Of a stretch of 64,000 nucleotides of DNA, positions 35,927 through 46,500 are shown piece by piece. How positions within the stretch are numbered: position 1 is the stretch's first letter; each line of letters begins with the position of its first letter. The DNA is taken from NCBI RefSeq assembly GCF_001642475.1, contig NW_019173985.1, positions 162,176-226,175 of the forward strand. Reading direction: 5' to 3'. Made by a program: the position numbers and the translations under genes. Origin of the DNA: Fonsecaea monophora. Taxonomy: Eukaryota > Ascomycota > Eurotiomycetes > Chaetothyriales > Herpotrichiellaceae. The notes under the pieces were generated by a model. The model had not been told where the DNA came from, did no database searches, and was given only the letters and a program-made list of their open reading frames with translations.

Positions 35927-36558
35927 GGCTAGACCTTACAGTACAGTGCGTGAGATGCATTGGAGATTGGAGTGTAACGATTGTAATACTGGCGCGGTCA
36001 CCAGGATAGAGGAATGTGGCCGACGTGAAGTTCACTCGCGTGATGCCAAGCGCTGTTTGGACCAGTGGCAGTACCGATGATAGGGTTTACACATCTCCGA
36101 CGTCGGGAGTTGGGTGTATAAAGGACACAAGCAGTGGCAAGGCATGGAATACGGTGTACGAGGTCTGGAGAATCAAGGCATTCATGTGCATTCGGATCTT
36201 CTAACCCCGCGTCCCCGCACCGGCCCTTGAGTCCCCGCACGTTCCACCACTGCCCTGCATTGCCTGCGCTGCCTGCGCCCTCGTGGCCCTCCAAATTGGA
36301 AATTTACATACAAGAGTCCCTCGTACAAGAGTGCATATCAATCAAGCGACATAAAACAAGCAACGCCCCAAAACCCAAACCAACGTCTTCCGAAACTCGG
36401 CCATCCCGACTCGCCACTGCGACCTTCGGCTCACCAATAATAGAGAGTCCAGAGTCCGGGTTTGAGATAAGCCAAGAAGAGAAGACGACGACATCCAGTC
36501 AACCTCAGATCACGCGTGTGTACCGGGAACTGCGAGTTGCTGCTGTTGCTAAACCAGA
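35927..36558. promoter_or_regulatory. Shared divergent promoter, first Zn2Cys6 regulator and hydrolase
   Basis: A 632-base gap between divergent starts. It holds a TATAAA-like box (36117-36122) oriented toward the hydrolase and the palindrome at 36097-36106. The open frame at 36134-36649 overlaps the hydrolase start in another frame and is not supported. Confidence 0.5.
36097..36106. promoter_or_regulatory. Candidate zinc-cluster binding palindrome
   Basis: CCGACGTCGG is a perfect 10-base palindrome, an everted pair of CCG/CGG triplets spaced by four bases, the kind of site bound by Zn2Cys6 dimers. It lies in the promoter shared by the regulator and the hydrolase, about 15 bases before a TATAAA-like box. 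One copy only; a chance match is possible. Confidence 0.3.
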
Positions 36559-37770
36559 ATGTCGGACGCGGTGCAGGATTTCTACCAACGTCCAAGCAAA
36601 GTTACAACTTCGAATGGAGCCTCAATCAACTTCCACGCGAGGGGTTTGAACAATGTTTCACGGGGTGATACAGTCCTGGTCCTGCTGCATGGCTATCCGC
36701 AGTCGTGAGTCATCGGGTTAAACTCGGTCCAATCTCGCCGTGCTGGTTTCTGGATTGCTGACGGTCACAGGAGTTATTTGTCTGTACGCCACTCCCGTCT
36801 AAGGACTACGACTAACGTCTATTGGCATACAGGTTTCGATGGGTACAGCCTGGCTCTATCCACTCAGCGTGCACAACCATACTGATGACTGGGATCTAGT
36901 TGATACCTCTGCTGCCCGCCAACCTCCCTCTTTTCGTCCCAGATGTATGTCGACGTCCAGACTTTGTGAAAGAAAGCGTCTACTGACCTCGACGACTGTC
37001 TTCACCTGTAGCTTCCCGGCTATGGCGACAGCGCCGCCATTGGCTTGCAGCAGGATAAAAGGACGGTCGGCACTACAGTTCTGGAAGCTCTGAAAAAGAG
37101 CCTCCCGAGTCAGGCAGATGAGCGCCCGAAGATCATCATCGCAGGACATGATCGAGGCGCACGGGTCTGCCATCGTCTCGCCGTCGATGCTGGAGATATC
37201 TCCTCATTCGAGATTGTCTCGGTGATCCTCCTCGACATCGTCCCCACGGCAGTCCAGTGGGACACCTTCACCAGCGCCAAAAGTGCCGCCTCCAGATTCC
37301 ACTGGGCGCTCCTCGCAAACGTGGAGATCGCCACCAAGCTCATTGGTAGTCACGGCGGGGGCTCGTGGTGCTCTGAGCTGATCCATCGGTGGGCAGGCCG
37401 CAACGAAAAAAGGAGAGCGAGAGTCCTCGATTCCCAAGCCCTCGCAGTCTACTGCAGTCATTTTGACAAAGAATCTGTCATCAGAGCTACTTGTGAGGAC
37501 TACCGTGCTGGTGCCTTTGAAGATGACGACCTCCAGCGGGAAGATCAAAAGGCAGGAAACAAAATCAGGATCCCGACGTTGGTGGTGTACTCAGAGGCTT
37601 ATATCGGAGCCACTTACGACGTGGAACCGATATGGAGAGAATGGTGCGCAGAGGGGACCAAGCTGGAAACCAAAGCCATCGGAGACGGAGTGGGACATTT
37701 TCTGCCCGAGGAAGCTCCAGAGGAGACAGCCGAGATTATGAATACGTGGATCAAGCAATGGACACCGTAG
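36559..37770 (+). CDS. Alpha/beta hydrolase, fluoroacetate dehalogenase/epoxide hydrolase-like
   Basis: Hydrolase with an Asp nucleophile, the type that attacks haloacids or epoxides. Proposed exons: 36559-36704, 36833-36842 (10 bases), 36900-36944 and 37012-37770, giving 319 residues. The reading is HGYPQS, then FRW, LIPLLPANLPLFVPD and LPGYGDSAA. The last exon is certain; the middle junctions are the best phase-consistent solution, but alternatives near 36770-36790 exist. Motifs: HGYP (oxyanion region) and GHDRGARV with Asp114 as nucleophile. Arg115 and Arg118 lie at the spacing that binds substrate carboxylate in fluoroacetate dehalogenases, and His296 in GVGHFLPEEAPEE is the general base. 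The usual Trp/Tyr halide pocket was not confirmed. It precedes an MmgE/PrpD gene on the same strand, both near a regulator, which suggests one pathway. Confidence 0.8.
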
Positions 37771-38613
37771 TGATGTTTACTTCGCTGGACAACGGCAACT
37801 CCATGGTGGCGTTCGCAATCATGCTCCTGGTGAAATTGGAGAGAAAGATCCTGGCAGACGGAGTGATGATACATCATATGAGGAGCTTTCCAAGAAAGAT
37901 GTTGTCAGATTAAGTCTGCCATACACTCTGACCATCTATAAGGACTGGATTCACCATCTTCCTCCTCGACTGCTACATTGTAGACGTCTCCAGCATATAA
38001 TCAGAACTATATCCAAGGGACCCTGGAATTCACATTCTCGAGTCCTTCGGTGTCACAATCGAATGGCATGATATCCCGTCAATACCTGATACAGAGATGT
38101 CCGATCGCACTTGGACAAGTCCGAGCATCGGCGTCGGCGACCAATCAATAGACAAGCTTTGTCCGGGCCGCAATCGGCGCCGATGTCGACTGGACCAATC
38201 ACATGGCTGCCATTGACCTCGTCCAAGCTAAGGCTCACCTCCTCACCTCCTCTTCCTCCACCACTACAAGTCCTGGATGGCCAGGGGACTGTCGATCAGA
38301 CCATTACCAATCCCGGAGGTTGGCTCTGCTATGTCTGAGGCATCCAGTCCTTGGGGCATTGAGCAAGAGTCTGACAGAACCTTGAATGCTCAGACGGCCC
38401 GGAGTGCATATTGCTTGTGCGAATACACAGGTGGTCATCGCTCCGAATGTTTCGAATGGTTTCGGACGCGATATATCCATTTGGTTCGTTGTACCCAACT
38501 CTCTGCTTGTTATCTACAGAAAAGTCTAGGGAAAGACATTCAATTCCCAGCCAAGGTGAGCCTTTCTGAGAAGGTTGACCATCATCAGACTCGTCTCCAA
38601 GTTACTCGGAAGT
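37771..38613. other. Intergenic between hydrolase and MmgE/PrpD genes
   Basis: An 843-base gap holding the MmgE/PrpD promoter. Short overlapping frames at 38053-38238 (minus) and 38111-38666 (plus) show no domain. The CGG-rich part near 38105-38185 has several CCG/CGG triplets. Confidence 0.5.
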
Positions 38614-40131
38614 ATGTCTCCTCCTACTGGAATCTCCTCAGCCATCGACGCCACTGCACCCAGTAAACCCGACGGTATCACGGGTCAGTTGTGCACCTGG
38701 ATCACGAGCACCAAACTGTCTGATATCCCTGACCATGTCATCGAGCGTGCCAAATATCTGATACTGGATGGCGTTGCCTGCGCACTCGTGGCCGCGCACC
38801 TCCCCTGGTCTGAGACCGCCGTCAAGGGCGTATGTACCATGGAACCCGAGGGCGTCGGCCAATGCACACTTATTGGATGGGGGAAGGACAAGAAGTTGCC
38901 CCCAGTGGCTGCGACCATCTTGAACAGTACATTTATCCAGGGGTTTGAGCTGGACGACTACCACTCCACCGCGCCGCTACACTCGAATGCCCTGCTGATA
39001 CCGGCTTTGCTGGCTTCGGTGGAAGCGGCACCTTTGAACTCTACTGAGGCGTCACCGTCATCAGGTGCCGACTTCCTGCTCGCATACATCGTCGGCTGTG
39101 AGGTTGGACCACGGGTTGGGCTGGCACTGCACGGCGCCGACTTACTCAGCCGAGGCTGGCATAGCGGCGCCCTCCAAGGCCCTTCAGCGACGGCGGCTGC
39201 CGTTGCCTCACTACTTCGACTGTCAGGAGCACAGACGGAGTGGGCACTAGGCACGGCGTGCACCCAAACGGGAGGACTCATGTCCGCGCAGTTTGGGTCG
39301 ATGGCCAAACGAATGCAACACGGGTTCGCCGCGCGCAACGGCTTGTTCGCGGCGTTCATGGCCAAGCAGAACTACACGGGGATCCAGGAAGTCTTCGAGG
39401 TCCCCTACGGCGGGTTCCTGAGCTGTTTCAGCCAAGGTGCGAGCTTCGAGCCGAAATCTCTACCTCAGGAGCTCATCAGCGGACTCGGCTCGCGCTGGGA
39501 ACTCGAATGGATCCGCGTGAAATTACACGCCGCCATGGCCGGCTTGCACGGGACGATTGACACCGTGGCGGGCCTACAGCGTGCGCACCCCGAGCTCTTC
39601 GCTCCAGAAAACCTAGCCAACATCGTGAGTATCGTGACGCAGCACGCCCGCCCGGCGTTCGAACACGGCGGGTGGATCGCGGACCCGACGCAGCCGCTGT
39701 CCAGCGTCGCGGCTCAGATGTCGATCCAGTATGCGGCGGCCGCGCAGCTCGTCGACCGCCAGGTGTCGATGGTGCAGTTTGGCGCATCGCGGCTCAACCG
39801 GCCGCTGCTGCGCGAGCTGATGAGCAAGACGACGCCGACGCACAACACCGCCTTCGACGCGACCAAGACGTCGCGCTGGCGCACCGTCATGACGGTCAAG
39901 TTCGCAGACGGCACCGAGGTGCAGGGCTCCATCGAGGCGCCCCGGGGCATCATGCCGCCCGTCAGTAACGACGACATTGTGCACAAGTGGCGCGAGTTGA
40001 CAGCCGATATTCTCGACGACAGCAGACGCGCCGCCATCGAGAAGTGTGTTCTCTCGCTAGAAAATATTTCCGACGTCAGAGATCTCGCGAACCTGCTGGA
40101 GGAGCCCGTCAGATGTCCTATCGACGTCTAA
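38614..40131 (+). CDS. MmgE/PrpD family protein (cis-aconitate decarboxylase/2-methylcitrate dehydratase-like)
   Basis: Family enzymes act on tricarboxylates and related acids: itaconate-forming cis-aconitate decarboxylase, 2-methylcitrate dehydratase and iminodisuccinate epimerase. Single exon, about 505 residues from the ATG at 38614; the frame extends upstream only to a TTG. Recognised by the helical N-domain pattern ITSTKLSDIPDHVIERAKYLILDGVACAL, the motif GFELDDYHSTAPLHSNALLIPALLA (the family's conserved D-D/H-P region), GCEVGPRVGLAL, GWHSGALQGPSATAAAVASLL and GSMAKRMQHGFAARNGLFAAFMA. The lid domain follows from about residue 290. Length fits fungal cis-aconitate decarboxylases (about 490), but substrate cannot be assigned within this family. 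Neighbours are a dehalogenase-like hydrolase, carriers and, beyond a transposon, a TcuA-like flavoprotein whose family product is cis-aconitate. Confidence 0.88.
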   Translation: MSPPTGISSAIDATAPSKPDGITGQLCTWITSTKLSDIPDHVIERAKYLILDGVACALVAAHLPWSETAVKGVCTMEPEGVGQCTLIGWGKDKKLPPVAATILNSTFIQGFELDDYHSTAPLHSNALLIPALLASVEAAPLNSTEASPSSGADFLLAYIVGCEVGPRVGLALHGADLLSRGWHSGALQGPSATAAAVASLLRLSGAQTEWALGTACTQTGGLMSAQFGSMAKRMQHGFAARNGLFAAFMAKQNYTGIQEVFEVPYGGFLSCFSQGASFEPKSLPQELISGLGSRWELEWIRVKLHAAMAGLHGTIDTVAGLQRAHPELFAPENLANIVSIVTQHARPAFEHGGWIADPTQPLSSVAAQMSIQYAAAAQLVDRQVSMVQFGASRLNRPLLRELMSKTTPTHNTAFDATKTSRWRTVMTVKFADGTEVQGSIEAPRGIMPPVSNDDIVHKWRELTADILDDSRRAAIEKCVLSLENISDVRDLANLLEEPVRCPIDV

Positions 40132-40607
40132 TCGTGTAGTCGTCTAACTCGGCTGGCCGTAGCTGTAGCCACTAGCTTGGCTTATACATACATAGATCTT
40201 GCCGGTGCTGGTGCTAGGCCTGGTGTTGATAGTGCTGCTACTGCGCCAGGAAAAAAGACCTGGCAGAAAAGAAAACATCGAATGAATGAACTGTACTGAC
40301 TCACTCCCGTCTTTTGGTAAATAATCTGGTTACATGTTCATACCTAGGCTACTCTTTGGTGAATGATCAAGTCATATAGTCATACATACATACATGCATA
40401 CATAGACTTACTCCCCTGAGTTCCCTGGGTGTGAAAGCCCCACGGGAATGAAAAAAACACTATCCCTCTTGTAACTTCCCGTGGATGCATTTCTTGTCTA
40501 TTCCGCTATCTAATACTCTTCCCTTGGTGGATTTCGAAAGAGATGACTGGCGTCAGATGTGGATCGCGAGAAAGTCTATGAGGATCACCTTCGTACGATA
40601 TTACGGA

Positions 40608-40676
40608 GGTATGTAGGTAGGTATGTAAGTAAGTAAGTATCTAGGCAGGTAGGTAGGTATGCAGGTAGGGATATAG
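40608..40676. repeat. Degenerate tetranucleotide microsatellite (GTAG/GTAA/GTAT)
   Basis: About 17 imperfect four-base units of the type GTAG, GTAA, GTAT and GCAG in tandem. A typical degenerate microsatellite in a convergent intergenic region. Confidence 0.85.
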
Positions 40677-40906
40677 GTGCGGATTGTTACCTGTGGCTTG
40701 TTCAATACAGTGTTCGTTACACAGATAAGTGCCCGTTTAATGAATATGTGTCTGTGTGCAGAGAGGCAGTGGAAGAGTTATCCGATTTTGCTATCTCTAC
40801 CGAGTGGCAACATAAGCACTCAGAGGGCCGTGTGGCTGGCTATATACAGGGCAGTGTCCACAAGAGGATCTCGCACTTGGGCGTTACAGTGCCCAGGCAT
40901 GGGACA

Positions 40907-40925
40907 ACACACACACACACACACA
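40907..40925. repeat. AC dinucleotide microsatellite
   Basis: A run of about nine AC units just beyond the 3' end of the second carrier gene. Confidence 0.9.
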
Positions 40926-40990
40926 GAAACACTGAAAGAGTTAGTACCCTTTTTCTTCCCCAGCTCCAGCTCTGTTGTCGCGAGGGCCGT

Positions 40991-42753
40991 TCACAGAATA
41001 TATCTGAAAGCGAGGTGCTGGTCGCCCTCGTCCTCCAAGCTCCGCTCCACGTGGGGATGAGGCTCGCCTGCCGCGCGGTAGCGCTCGATCTCCGCGTCCT
41101 TGCGGCGGTTCTGGTACCGCATCCAGAAGATGTTGGAGGTGGCCATGACGATGGCGAAGGCCAGCATGCCCAGGACGATCGAGTGGCCCTTGACGAAGCG
41201 GGGCGGGTGGTCGTAGACGTGGGTGCCCATGATGGAGAAGCACTGGCCAAAGACCTCGGCCATGGCCCACGTGGTGCCGCGCTTGGTGAAGCCGCACGTG
41301 TTGATGCCCAGCCACGACGTGAGCAGGATCACGCTCGGGTACAGGCCCGCGGTGATAAGGCAGGTCGCGAAGATCAGCACGGGCACCGACCGCACGGACA
41401 GCAGGATGATGTACCCGACGCAGGAGACCGACAGGGTGAAGACCAGTAGCAGACCCTTGGTGTTGTACTTGTCGGAGAGGAAGCAGACGGCGATCAGGAA
41501 CACCGACGCACAGGCGTATGGGATCACGGTGAACAGCTGTGCCTTGTCTGGAGAGGTTGGATGGCTTGATCAGCAGCTGCTCATTCATGACTCGAGGGGA
41601 GGAAGGAAACAGGCATGAAAATGGAACAGAGAAGTCAACTTACCTGCAGAGTACCCAAAAGACTTGACAAAAGTCGGGAGGAAATTGCCCACAGACGCAA
41701 TCCCGAGCGCCACGCCAGCGTTGATGATGGCAAACATGTAGGATTTTGGATCCTTGAAGGTTGCCCAGATCTGTCGCACGTCGATATTGGCTCCCGTGGT
41801 GTTATAGTCCTTGGATCTCTCGATGGCGAGTTTGAGTTCGGCCTCGCTAAACAGCCACGTCTTGAGCTTCTTCATCCGGTCGGCAAAGTTGGGAATGACG
41901 AGAATGACAGTGGTGCCCACCGCCACGGCCAGGACGCCTTCGATGATAAAGAGCCACCTCCAGGGAGCAAGTCCAGTTTTTTCAAGAGTCAGGTGCCTCT
42001 GAATGCCAAAAGATATAAAGCCCGAGAAGGCGCCAGCAAGAGTGGCAGCAGAGTAGAAGACGGCTGATTCGACATGTCAGCTCGGGCGAGCACGAAACAA
42101 GGATGTAGGTATTGACTCACCGCTTCGAGAGGCCAGCTCGTTTCTTCGGTACCAGAAGGACAAGTACAAACCCAAGCCTTGAATGAAGGCCTGGGCGCAG
42201 CCGACGAAAATTCGGAGGGCCAGGACGGTCGCATAGCCCTGAGCACCGCCAATCCCGGCACAGAAGGCACCAAATGTCAGCACGCCGCCGCCAATTAAGG
42301 CTGGTGCTGTGACCCAGGGCAGTCTGAGGCAGATATTTCCCGGAAACATGCAAATGATGTAGCCGACAAAAAACATGGTCTGTTGCATTGAGGGTCAAAT
42401 TATTAGCTCTCCGGGTCAGTAAAGGGCAACTGTGGTCAACTTGCCAGGCAATTGTAGAACTGATTGGGAGTGAGGGATAGGTCCTTTTCCAATCCCATCA
42501 AGCGAGCATTGCCGATACAATTTCGGTCGAGGTAGGCGACAAAGTAGATGAGGGAAGCCAGGGGGACGAGGACCGCATCCAGCTTGATTACGAGTCTTCT
42601 CTCCTCCCGTGGATGGATCTGGGCGTGTTCCTCGTGTCCGGCAAAGGCATTATTCTTGATTGAAATTTCCTTTGGGTCTGTCGCATCTTCAAGCATTTCA
42701 ATGTTTGTCCCAAGACCATGTTTGGAGAGATCGGGAGTGGTCGAGTCTTGCAT
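40991..42753 (-). CDS. Major facilitator carrier, anion:cation symporter family (second copy)
   Basis: Proton-coupled carrier for a small organic anion, predicted in the plasma membrane. Four exons: 42445-42753, 42121-42379, 41644-42063 and 40991-41547, giving 514 residues and about 12 membrane segments. The first intron has a GC donor (GCAAGT) with a normal CAG acceptor; it is the only solution found that keeps FYNCL-TMFFVGYIICMFPGN in frame. Family marks: KLDAVLVPLASLIYFVAYLDR, IGNARLMGLEKDL, ALRIFVGCAQAFIQGLGLYLSFWYRR, PWRWLFIIEG and FGQCFSIMGTHVYD. The polypeptide begins with an acidic cytosolic tail. Its start faces the second zinc-cluster regulator, from which it is now separated by a Helitron. 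The substrate is unknown; a polycarboxylate would fit the neighbours. Confidence 0.9.
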
Positions 42754-43117
42754 GTTGGGCGAGTGGTTTGTTGGCTATTTCTCGAGATGAAGATAAAAGG
42801 GAATATGTATGGGATCAAACACATACCTGAAAATGAGGATCTTATACTCGATCACCCGCAAGCTACTCAAGCTGGGGTCACCTGCCATGTCCGATATCAT
42901 TCGGTTCCCCGAGTCTGGAGCTTCCCCAGAATATACCACCATGTTTGTGTCCCGCAATATACCATTCCAGATGGGGAATAGATTTGTTGGGGAGAGGAGT
43001 TTAATTGGCAAGCTGACCTTTGGAGATTGGTGCGAGGGAGTCAAGTTCCCCCTTGACGCCGATGGCGATGATAAAATAGACTGTGAGGAGTAAACCCTTT
43101 AGGTACTCCTCAAGACG
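42754..43117. promoter_or_regulatory. Second carrier upstream region, left of the Helitron
   Basis: 364 bases between the carrier start and the transposon. It holds an inverted CGG-N4-CCG pair (42902-42911) and, next to the transposon, a hairpin with stems GAGGAGTA and TACTCCTC (43085-43111). It probably formed one promoter with 49222-49567 before the insertion. Confidence 0.45.
43085..43111. repeat. Hairpin-forming inverted repeat beside the Helitron end
   Basis: GAGGAGTA (43085-43092) and TACTCCTC (43104-43111) are exact inverted copies around an 11-base centre that itself can pair ACC with GGT. It lies six bases outside the proposed transposon end and might instead be the element's own terminal hairpin. 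Confidence 0.7.
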
Positions 43118-43158
43118 CCAGCGAAGCGACTAACCACTGTACGCGTTTTTGATTAGTC
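43118..43158 (+). repeat. Helitron left end: inverted repeat plus hairpin
   Basis: The 10-base terminal inverted repeat CCAGCGAAGC is followed by GACTAA and, after a 19-base loop, by TTAGTC. It mirrors the right end. Confidence 0.6.
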
Positions 43159-43200
43159 TCCTCTATCTAGTTTCTGTGCAATATCCGCACCCCTCCTACC

Positions 43201-43212
43201 CTGTAATTACAG
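43201..43212. repeat. Perfect palindrome CTGTAATTACAG inside the Helitron
   Basis: A 12-base perfect palindrome in the noncoding part downstream of the Rep-helicase gene. Function unknown; it may be a structural or protein-binding element of the transposon. Confidence 0.6.
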
Positions 43213-43386
43213 TGGGAAACGGGCCTAATCGGGGATTTGCGTATCGCAGTAGAACCCCACGAAAACCATGTATTAAAACACCATGCATTCCTGTCCTTGC
43301 CACTTGTCCTTGCCACCTGTCCGTGCTACCTGCCTAATTAGGAAATTAATGCTGATTTTGAAAAAACCTCTGCAATCGACTGCTTT

Positions 43387-43406
43387 GCGCTGGCGCTAGC
43401 CAGCGC
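43387..43406. repeat. GC-rich 20-base hairpin inside the Helitron
   Basis: GCGCTGGC and GCCAGCGC are exact inverted copies around GCTA. Such a GC-rich stem downstream of the Rep-helicase gene is the kind of structure Helitrons use as a replication stop. The stem shares GCCAGCG with the terminal repeat. Confidence 0.7.
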
Positions 43407-43440
43407 CTTCTTGCCTGCGCCTTGTTGCCAGCCGTTGCCT

Positions 43441-43540
43441 GCGCTGTTTCGCCTGTTTCGCGCGCTGTTTCGACTGTTTCGCGCGCCGTTTCGCGTACCT
43501 TTTCGCGCACCGTTTCGCGCACCTTTTCGCGCGCCTTTTC
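43441..43540. repeat. Short tandem repeats of the type (C/G)(C/T)GTTTCGCGCG
   Basis: Seven or more imperfect units of about 10-14 bases built from TTTCGCGC and variants, directly after the Rep-helicase stop. On the minus strand they can be read as a Gly-Ala-Arg-Lys/Asn repeat, but no start codon or family supports a gene. Confidence 0.75.
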
Positions 43541-43555
43541 CTGTGGCTTTTTTTT

Positions 43556-46500
43556 TCACTCTGGCATCACTGGTGAACTGCTTCGAATGACTAGTTCCTG
43601 AGTGGTTTGAGTGCCCAAATGCTGCGTTGATCGACGCTGACGATCGGCATTCCGTGCCTTTACAGTCTCTGACGGACGAACCTGGAAGCGTTCGTAATCA
43701 AAGGACTCCTTGAACAGGATGCCACTGAGCGTTTTAACACGCGAAACAGCGACGTAACTGAGTCCTGCCGCGAAGTCTCGTTCTGTCAAGTCCAGAACAG
43801 CTCTTTCCACAGTCATTCCTTGAGCTTTATGGACTGTAATCGCGTAAGCCACTGTGACAGGAAACTGCTTACGGGAGCAGTTGACAGCGCCTCTGTAGAA
43901 CTCACGCCTCGATCTGAAGATTGGGACCGTGCCTTCGTTCTGTAGAGAAGGCCCTTCGTATCTGTCAAATTGGACAATGAGAGCGAGAGGAGGTTCCTGT
44001 CGCCAGTCCACGTCTGCCTTCCAGACGATATCGCGAACCGTTCCGAGAGCGCCATTGACGAGGCCTCTCTCAACCCAGATGTTCTCCGTGAGCATAATTC
44101 GCGTCCCGAGGGCAAGAGGTAGTTCAGCATGAAGATTTCCTGCCGCGTCAGAGCTGGCCTCGTTTGCTTTCAAACCTTCATGAGTAGCCATGATCTTGAG
44201 AACAGGCTGTTGAAGATCTCTCATCCGAGCGTGATTCACTTCATTCACCTGTTGTTTCTTACCATAGATATGGATAGCGTCATCAAAGGTAGGGATTTCA
44301 TGAGGAATGATACCTGCAACGCGAGTTGTTAAGAGGCCCCAATCGTCAACCGTGACTCTGTCTTCTCGGAGAGCATTAAGAGCCTCTCTGAAAGCGATTG
44401 CCTCAGTAGTCTGGCCGTCCTGGCGCTTGATCACGTTGAGCTCAATAGTCTTGTCGAATAGGTTGTAAAGCGTCCGGCCAGCTACTTCAGTAGGATCAAC
44501 TAATTGACCTTGGAAAAACAATGGCTTCATGGCTACCGGCGGCAATTGACAAAAGTCGCCTGCAATGATAATGTTGATTCCGCCAAATGGAAGATCTCTC
44601 GTAGGATAGATCTCGCGGAGTCGCTGATCCATCCAGGACATCATCTTGAGGCCAATCATGGATTTCTCGTCAATGATGAGGTAACGGATCTCACGCATGG
44701 TAGACTGGGCAGCCTGTAGATTCTGCTGACTGAGCTTCTCGTAGCTCTTTGGAAACTTGATAGGAAGACGTAGAAGAGCATGGAGAGTCCTTCCACTGAT
44801 GCCGTGAGCTGCCACGCCCGTTGGCGCCGCTCGGAGGATAGGGAACTGACGGCCTGCGTTTGTGGCCATCTGTTGTAGCGTGGCTGAAATGAGCATGATG
44901 ACGAAGGACTTGCCTGTGCCTGCCTTCCCATCTAGATTAAGAAGGAATTGAGGAGGCGGAAGGCCAGCAAGTTCGCCGGCGTAATCAGCCACAACGAAGT
45001 CATAAAGGCGTCGTTGCTGACGTTCCAGTTGATCAGGATCTATAGTCGTCGACTCAGCATGAAGAGAGGCAGGCTCGGCTTGCTTTAATTCCTTCCAGTA
45101 GTCGTCAGGAAAGGTAAAACGGCCAACATGGGGCGTCCAATCGTACTCACGATCAAGGTCCCTATCGCCGAGTTGGTCAGGGTCCTCAATGCGGATATTA
45201 TCGTCACGATTGGGTAGTTGACGTGCAAGGACTTCCCAAGACTGTTGAATGTCCTCATCATCGTCAGGAAGATCTTCAAACTCATCCTGTTCCTCAGGCT
45301 CAGGAGGCAGTTCCTCAAGGAAGTCTGGCTCTGCTGTAGGGCCATACACCTGTTGCCAGTAATCGAATGCTTCAGGAAACGTCTCGAAACGCTCGTCATC
45401 CAGTCTCAAGAGGTCATCGATCTCTCGAAAAGGGACATGAAGAGTGAGCTTAATCCTTGCATAATTCTCAACGTCGCTAGGCTTATAGCGAGGGTAATAG
45501 TTAAGGATCTGTGGAGGAGCTCGAGGGCGTAATTGCATTTGATCGGAGCGGCGGAAGTTGTAAAGGCGTAGCATTTGAAGGAATGAAATGCCTTCGAGCC
45601 GCTCAGGACGTAGTTTATACTTCTGTAAAGGTGACTGGCCGCGTCTGAGAGTGTCTCCTTCATCTTCCAGTCTGTAGTTAGTAGCCTGCTGGGCCTCAGG
45701 ACGACAGTCCACAAGCTGGACAGGCCGACTACCAATTGAGAGAGGTAGGTCAAGGAGGAGATGACACACTTCCTGGGCAGACCAGTCTCGCTCCCCAAGG
45801 AGGCGATTCATGGTCTTTGAGACGAAGGAGGTTAGCGGCCTGGTGGTGTTGAGATGAGGAAGCAATCGAGTAGCAATCTGTTGATAAGACTCTGATTGCC
45901 GTTCTGCCTTCGTGGTGTATTTAGCAATGTAATTGAGAACGGCAACAGCCCCTGTGCAAGGCGCAATATCGGTGTTTGCAAGCCATGCTAGGCTGACTAG
46001 CCTGTTGTAGTTGTTGAGACGGCCATCGTTGCGGGCAGGCTGGAAACGATAGAACGTGCTACCAACAGGAATCTCAAGGCCAGGAGTTTCACGTTCAGGT
46101 TGTGGGTAATTGAAACGGCATTTAATTGTGCCAGTGGCCTTCTCTTTCCGCAGGCAATAGGCCTCTGAGCATTGGTGCCGTTGTACACGATTCACAACGG
46201 CAGACAGATGTTCGAGCTCATTCTGTTGATCCTCATGAGCAAGAGAAAGAGGAGTCTCTGATGCTAGTTGCTGACGGTCCTTTTGAGGATTGATTGCAGA
46301 GATGTGGATGCCCCAGAACCTAGCAAAGTAATCCATGAGTTCAGGATCAAGTTGATCGACATCAGGGTCTGGGGTTCCATCGCTCCAGTAACAGCCGTGT
46401 GTGTGGGTGCTACCACGGCTCTGCCATTCATAACGACTCCATTGGTCCTTAATGTTGAACTTTGGAATGAGGACAGTCTGTTTAAAGGCCTCAAGACGGG

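Larger units (their letters stand above)
40132..40990. other. Intergenic between convergent MmgE/PrpD and second carrier genes
   Basis: An 859-base convergent gap rich in simple repeats: CATA units (40381-40404), GTAG/GTAA units (40608-40676) and an AC run (40907-40925). No supported gene; frames at 40748-41449 are shadows of the carrier on the other strand. Confidence 0.6.

Noticed and set aside
36134..36649. 171-codon open frame before the hydrolase
   Set aside because: It overlaps the better hydrolase start in another frame and has only low-complexity composition.
40748..41618. Plus-strand frames over the second carrier gene
   Set aside because: Shadows of the carrier's GC-rich codons; the minus-strand reading has full family motifs.
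43338..43559. Gly-Ala-Arg-Lys repeat protein downstream of the Helitron gene
   Set aside because: The frame results from tandem DNA repeats, begins with a non-ATG codon and lies in noncoding transposon sequence.
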